Shown: positions 59,491-64,000 of the stretch, piece after piece | How the letters are laid out: the number at the start of each line of letters is the position of its first letter | Position numbering within the stretch: the stretch's first letter is position 1 | From: Mercenaria mercenaria | Lineage: Eukaryota; Mollusca; Bivalvia; Venerida; Veneridae | Length of the DNA stretch: 64,000 nt | Direction: 5' to 3' | Assembly (NCBI RefSeq): GCF_021730395.1 | Contig: NC_069367.1 | Span: 68,619,501 to 68,683,500 of the forward strand | Position numbers and translations under genes: made by a program | Notes under the pieces: generated by a model | Told to the model about the DNA's origin: nothing | What the model saw: the letters and a program-made list of their open reading frames with translations, nothing else | Database searches by the model: none

Positions 59491-60915
59491 GACATTCATG
59501 ATTCAGTGTGCCACATTATATATTCAAGGTCAAATACGTGGTGCTCAGTTTCAGTGTAGCAACTATGGCCACTATGATTCTCTTTTGTATTTAGTATAAA
59601 CAGTACATTGGTTTACCCCTCAGCCTGTATAATGTACATATAATATCTCATATGATCAAAAGAATTCTAGATGTAACAACTGTTGAAAACCATTTGTTTG
59701 TTAATTATTCGTGTTAGATGGAAAAACTGTAATGTTTAGAAGTGTAACATGAAAATAAGTAATAGTATGTCTTTCATGGCATTTGAGCATGTCTTAATTT
59801 ATATTTCAAAAAAATAAAGATGTATGAGAAATTACATTTATGACACAAAAACTGCTCAAATGTCAACACGTCTCATGGTCTCTGGAAATAAGACAGGTGA
59901 ATGTTGTTTTATTTACCAGGTTACTGGTACAGCCAATTTCATATTGTACTGAAACAGCAGCATAGCACTGGTAGAAGATGGCAGTACTGATGTGTAAACG
60001 TCACTATTAATAATCATACTTTGTTGGGTTTTTCCACAATAGAATAGAAAATTGCATTTATATTTTTTCTACTTTCAGCAAGAAGAGGAAATGCATTTCT
60101 GAAAAACGATCTCCCGCCAGAAAATGCTGAATTTTCTGTAAATATCAGAGTATGTTGACGTTTCCCTTCAATGCTAGTACATATATAACAGAATAAATGC
60201 AAATATTTGTGTAAGGCAAACATAAGTAATCTAATGTATTGTTTTCGGCAAATATACCGTGAATACAGAAGATGACATAAATATTGTCCTTATGTTGTTA
60301 ACAATTGTCGGAGTCCTCGAACTTGCTGACAAAATTTATTGTTTAGTGCATTGTTGTATAAATGAGACACACTGCAGGTGTGCAAAGATCGGAACTGAGA
60401 CTGTAAGCAAACAATTAAAAAAAATGTGTGGATATGTTATTTTCGAGAAAGATATTGAAATGTTAAAGAGTTTTGTCAGAGTTAACAAGCTACTGTGAAC
60501 ATCTGCCATTTAGACCGACAATTGATGCACATTTAAGCATTTCCTGACATTTGTATACAAATTCAAATTGAAATTAAACTGTTTTGCTTAATCAGATACA
60601 AGTAAATAAATCATAAAACTTTTTGAGTTCAATTGTGATGAAAGTTTTTTTCTAAAAAATCACTCTCGTAACTTCATTGGGGCTCAAATTAATGATCTGC
60701 ACTAGACTTCCATTTCTATTTGAAAGACTTGCACCGTAACCACCAAACGACCAGTTATATTTGGTAACTTTTGTTGAAATACTAGTAAAAAACTTCTATA
60801 CTATGAAATCTATGACTTCTATAAGAGAAACAATAAAAAAAAGTTGAGGACAGTCAGGTGTTCTTATTCATTACCGTTTTATACTTAACTAATGTAGGAT
60901 CAATCTCATTTTCAG
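59491..60915. other. Region 5' of the sulfotransferase exon
   Basis: Should be intron of the plus-strand gene at 60916-62061. I looked for an exon with a type II membrane anchor ending in phase 0 and did not find one. Frames at 60014-60223 (minus) and 60259-60498 (plus) show nothing recognisable. Confidence 0.35.
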
Positions 60916-62061
60916 AAGAAACTGGCATATCATGGAGAAGACTACTCATTCATTGGAGATCGATTCAAAAGACGAAGAGAACATCTACAGGCTCAGTGTA
61001 ACAGTATGCAAGGATATTTTGAGATTCAGAATTCAGAAAACGCTGTGAAAGAACACCTTACTATTGACAAGAAAAATAGACTTGTTTATTGTGCAATTGA
61101 GAAAATAGGGTGTACTTTTTGGAAAAGAGTATTCCAGATTATAAGCGGGTTTAGAAACGTAACAGATCCATTTCAAATACAGGGTATTCGTGCTTATGAA
61201 GGCTATCTCACTGCCAAGGGAATGCCGTTTGACCGAATACATTATATTCTAAAACATTCCACAAAGTTTATGTTCGTAAGGGAACCTTATGAGCGGCTAT
61301 TGTCCGGCTACGTTGACAAACTGTTCGCACCAAACGCCGCGTATTGGTCATTTATTGGTACATATATTGTGCAGCAGTTTAGACCGAACGCAACTAAACG
61401 CGAAAAGATCTGCGGTGATGACGTCAGCTTTGAAGAATTTGTGCGTTATTTCATTCGTTCACAACATAACAACATGAGACGAGATGCACATTTTGTGCCA
61501 AATTTTGAACATTGCCGCCCCTGTGAAATAGACTACGAGTACGTAGGGAAGCTTGAAACTTTTGAGGAAGATACAATATATCTCTTGAAAAAATTAAAAC
61601 TTGACGACAAAGTGAAATTTCACAATTTCGAGAGAGAAACGGAAAGAGATGCTATAACAGATGCAGCAGATTATGTTTTTTCTATGCGAAAAGCAATAAC
61701 TCGTTGTATGTCAATGAATGAGGCATTGTTTCGTGCTTACAGAAAGTTACAAATTAGGGGAATAATTAGTAAGGAAATTCCATTCCCGTTTGCACAGGAA
61801 ACAAACAGGGAAATCGGGATCAAAGAATATAAGGAAGCCCTTTTAGTTGCGCATGAAGAATCAGGGCCATCCTCGAGCCGGAAGTCAAACAGAAAAGAAG
61901 CCTTTTTGGAGGCGTATTCTACTCTACCTCATGATCTAATAATGAAATTAAAAGAAGATCTTAGCATTGATGCCAAACTTTTCGATTATGAACTATACCC
62001 GGAGAGCCTTAAAAATAGAGAAAACTACAATAATGATTTCAAATATTTTCAGATCAGGTAA
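60916..62061 (+). CDS. Carbohydrate sulfotransferase (HNK-1/CHST8-14-type, Sulfotransfer_2), 3' exon
   Basis: Transfers sulfate from PAPS to a sugar of a glycoprotein or glycosaminoglycan, in the Golgi lumen by family knowledge. The exon starts at an acceptor CATTTTCAG/AAG (phase 0) and is open for 381 codons; a methionine at 61006 is internal, since family-typical sequence (RFKRRREHLQAQC) precedes it. Numbering from that methionine: 5'-phosphosulfate loop about 29-41 (AIEKIGCTFWKRV; the family usually has PKVGCTNWKR, so Pro and Asn are replaced), 3'-phosphate site about 88-101 (FMFVREPYERLLSGY, complete), and AHFVPNFEHCRPC then IDYEYVGKLETFEED about 161-189. The membrane anchor exon is missing from view. 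The C-terminal 80 residues, Ser/Lys/Glu-rich and without an obvious family motif, are longer than usual. The reading frame is intact, so it looks functional. Which CHST subgroup cannot be told by eye. Confidence 0.9.
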   Translation, partial: KKLAYHGEDYSFIGDRFKRRREHLQAQCNSMQGYFEIQNSENAVKEHLTIDKKNRLVYCAIEKIGCTFWKRVFQIISGFRNVTDPFQIQGIRAYEGYLTAKGMPFDRIHYILKHSTKFMFVREPYERLLSGYVDKLFAPNAAYWSFIGTYIVQQFRPNATKREKICGDDVSFEEFVRYFIRSQHNNMRRDAHFVPNFEHCRPCEIDYEYVGKLETFEEDTIYLLKKLKLDDKVKFHNFERETERDAITDAADYVFSMRKAITRCMSMNEALFRAYRKLQIRGIISKEIPFPFAQETNREIGIKEYKEALLVAHEESGPSSSRKSNRKEAFLEAYSTLPHDLIMKLKEDLSIDAKLFDYELYPESLKNRENYNNDFKYFQIR

Positions 62062-62074
62062 AGAAAGGACTTAG

Positions 62075-62870
62075 TCTAAAAAAATTCCATTAATTTGCAT
62101 AAAAGTAACATGTTTGTGAAATAGTTTAGTTCGTGTTGGCAAATTAATTGAAATTAATTATAGATTGTTTTGCGCAGTGCAACTGTTACAATAATATAGA
62201 ATGTAAATGGATTTATGCGCATTTAAAAGCCATATTGTGACTTTTGCGATATGCCGATGTCCATCTGTTTGTCTTGTGTTTCTTCCATTTTATAAATGCT
62301 GTTACATTATATTAAATTTACGCCTAGAGTACTGATGTGCAAAAAGCCCAACAGAAGAACGAGCTTACGTTGCAGTACTGATGTGTAAAGAATCCCCACA
62401 GATAAACACACTTAAGTTTGGAGTATTGATCTACTGATAAACAAGCTTGTGTTTTAAGTACTTATGTGTACAAAATATCTACACGGGACTTTTTTCCCGA
62501 TGTATGCACATGCTTGTATTTTGTCTTTGCATTCGTTTGTTACATTTTGTTTTGCTAACATTTATACCTATCGCCAATGTCCTACTGAGAATTACTGTGT
62601 ATGTGGATGTATTAAGCTACAACTTTTATTTATTAAATCGTCACTTATACTGTTATTCTGTTTCCTTCAAATTTCTTCAAAAAACGAAATCTTAGCAAGA
62701 AAGATTAAAATAGGTAACGGATATAAATAATAAATTCCCTCCTCAAAAAATACTTTCTGATATGCTAATTTAAATGTGTTCATACATGTATATACATATA
62801 TCATGCTAGCAACAAGATTGGACAGACTAACATGAAGTGTAAATCTTCATAAGTTAAATCTAACTGTAAT
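62075..62870. other. 3' flank of the sulfotransferase
   Basis: A possible poly(A) signal AATAAA lies near 62728. AATGAT-poor, AT-rich sequence with ACTGATGTG(C/T)AAA(A/G)A(A/G) repeated at 62331 and 62375. No gene. Confidence 0.4.
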
Positions 62871-62871
62871 G

Positions 62872-63410
62872 TGAAATAAGGCACTGCCTCAATCGGGAAT
62901 CGATCCGACTTAAACTCACCCCATAAGATTTGAAAAGAATAGTAAATATCTCATTCGGTATATCGCATGTTACCGTAGAGGGATCGATCCCGATTTTTGT
63001 CGCTAAGCGTAGGATTGATTCCCTAACAACTTAAAGGTAGATTTTGGAATAAAAACAACACTGCACATAATGTAATGTTTTACAAGTAATTTCCGTCTCT
63101 TGGAGAGGTACATTTATTTATATGAACTGTGCTCACTAGGTGCTGTTATTTACAAGCGCATATTTGTACTGATGTGCAAGACGTTTCTGTTCGGACAAGT
63201 TATGTGGACGCTTATTACGCACAAGGAAAAAGCGTATTCTTCCAAAAAATCCGAAGTCAGATGCTCTGTGCACCTGCCGGAACTACACATTTTTTCAAAT
63301 TCTATAGTATATGTTTCATTCGGTATGTATCGCATGTTACCGTAGAGGGATTGATAGGATTGACTCCCTAGTATGAAATAAGGCACTGCCTCAATCGGGA
63401 ATCGTTTCAG
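62872..63410. repeat. Pair of direct repeat blocks in swapped order
   Basis: GAAATAAGGCACTGCCTCAA plus TCGGGAATCG occurs at 62872 and 63375. TTCATTCGGTAT-ATCGCATGTTACCGTAGAGGGAT occurs at 62951 and 63315. In the first block the order is X then Y, in the second Y then X, which suggests a tandem repeat with about 440 bp between like parts. Frames at 63100-63482 are not genes. Confidence 0.6.
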
Positions 63411-63439
63411 TACATCAGCTTTAAGGAAGTTCTGCACGT

Positions 63440-64000
63440 TTGGATCGAAAATTTTTCTACAATGTAGAATTTGATTAAGCACTGATTTTTCAAAACTTCA
63501 GTATATACCAAGAAAATTCAGCAAATAAAAAAGATAGGATCGTGTGCTTGATTTTTTGCTAGACTGATTTGAAAAATTTGGACCTCAAACAATATTCCAT
63601 AATGGGAGTCTATTGGAAAATCGTAACTTTCATAACATTTTCGCAAATAGAAATTTTTCTACAATGTAGATTTTCATGAAACTTCTCACAGTTGTAAATA
63701 AACATATGGCCTATAATTTGGTGAAATAAAATGTATAGGTCCATGTGCTTATTTTTGACATATTTGACCAAGATTAAAGTGAACCGGACATTTCACGCTA
63801 ATTTTAGGACATTTTTTGAATTTTTTAACGTGTAATATGTTTTAATATCCTACTTTGACTTTAGATATATAACAACAGTGCTATTGTAATAATTCTACCC
63901 ACAGGTTCCGATTAAATCATAAAATTATTTTCATTTCCGTACGCCGAATCCAGGCTTTATTCTACGTTTTCCGGATGAATGGCGTTACGCCCACTTCCGG
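63440..64000. repeat. Repeat-like AT-rich sequence at the window edge
   Basis: AAATTTTTCTACAATGTAGA occurs twice (63449, 63650), and GTCCATGTGCTT / ATCGTGTGCTT are also doubled, so the stretch is probably a two-unit repeat continuing past 64000. No coding signal. Confidence 0.4.

Noticed and set aside
60259-60498. 79-codon plus-strand frame as the anchor exon of the sulfotransferase
   Set aside because: No type II anchor followed by a basic stem, and no phase-0 donor at its end.
1-64000. CRISPR arrays, operons, ribosome binding sites, bacterial terminators
   Set aside because: The window is animal nuclear DNA; the tandem arrays lack spacers of constant length between identical repeats.

Overview
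The window is AT-rich animal nuclear DNA, most probably from a bivalve mollusc. It has intron-split genes with GT/AG boundaries, very dense short repeats, tRNA-derived SINEs, CR1/Jockey-like LINE remnants, a DIRS/Ngaro-type retroelement fossil, and tandem-array-bearing Helentron-like elements of the 'pearl' style known from bivalves. The organism assignment is inference from repeat style and gene families.

Layout. 0-1.2 kb: a Helentron-like element with a 157-bp tandem array, then a SINE-like unit. 2.36-9.90 kb (minus): a six-exon gene for a secreted protein with cysteine clusters at both ends; its introns hold a minisatellite built from its own splice-donor region, a SINE, a LINE 3' end and a long palindrome. 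11.8-13.2 kb: a second Helentron-like element. 16.9-22.0 kb (minus): a five-exon paralogue of the first gene. 23.5-25.6 kb: a broken LINE. 25.7-32.5 kb: a minus-strand tyrosine-recombinase retroelement fossil with split direct repeats. 35.0-36.6 kb: a third Helentron-like element. 38.9-40.1 kb and 42.7-44.5 kb (minus): two small secreted cysteine-rich peptide genes sharing one gene plan (TATA box, noncoding first exon, signal-peptide exon, phase-1 intron, cysteine exon). 48.6-49.7 kb: a fourth Helentron-like element, then a LINE scrap. 55.5-56.0 kb (minus): a terminal exon of unknown kind. 60.9-62.1 kb (plus): the large 3' exon of a Golgi carbohydrate sulfotransferase.

The strongest new signal is the pair of paralogous precursors at 2.4-9.9 and 16.9-22.0 kb. 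I assembled both by reading splice sites by eye. All junction phases agree, both start with a short hydrophobic signal exon, both have an N-terminal C-x3-C-x5-C-x(8/13)-C cluster, a long polar middle, and a C-terminal cluster with identical C-x2-C-x5-C-x5-C-x5-C-x4-C spacing. I do not recognise the family. With the two VWC/pacifastin-like peptides, four of the six gene loci found here encode secreted cysteine-rich products, all on the minus strand.
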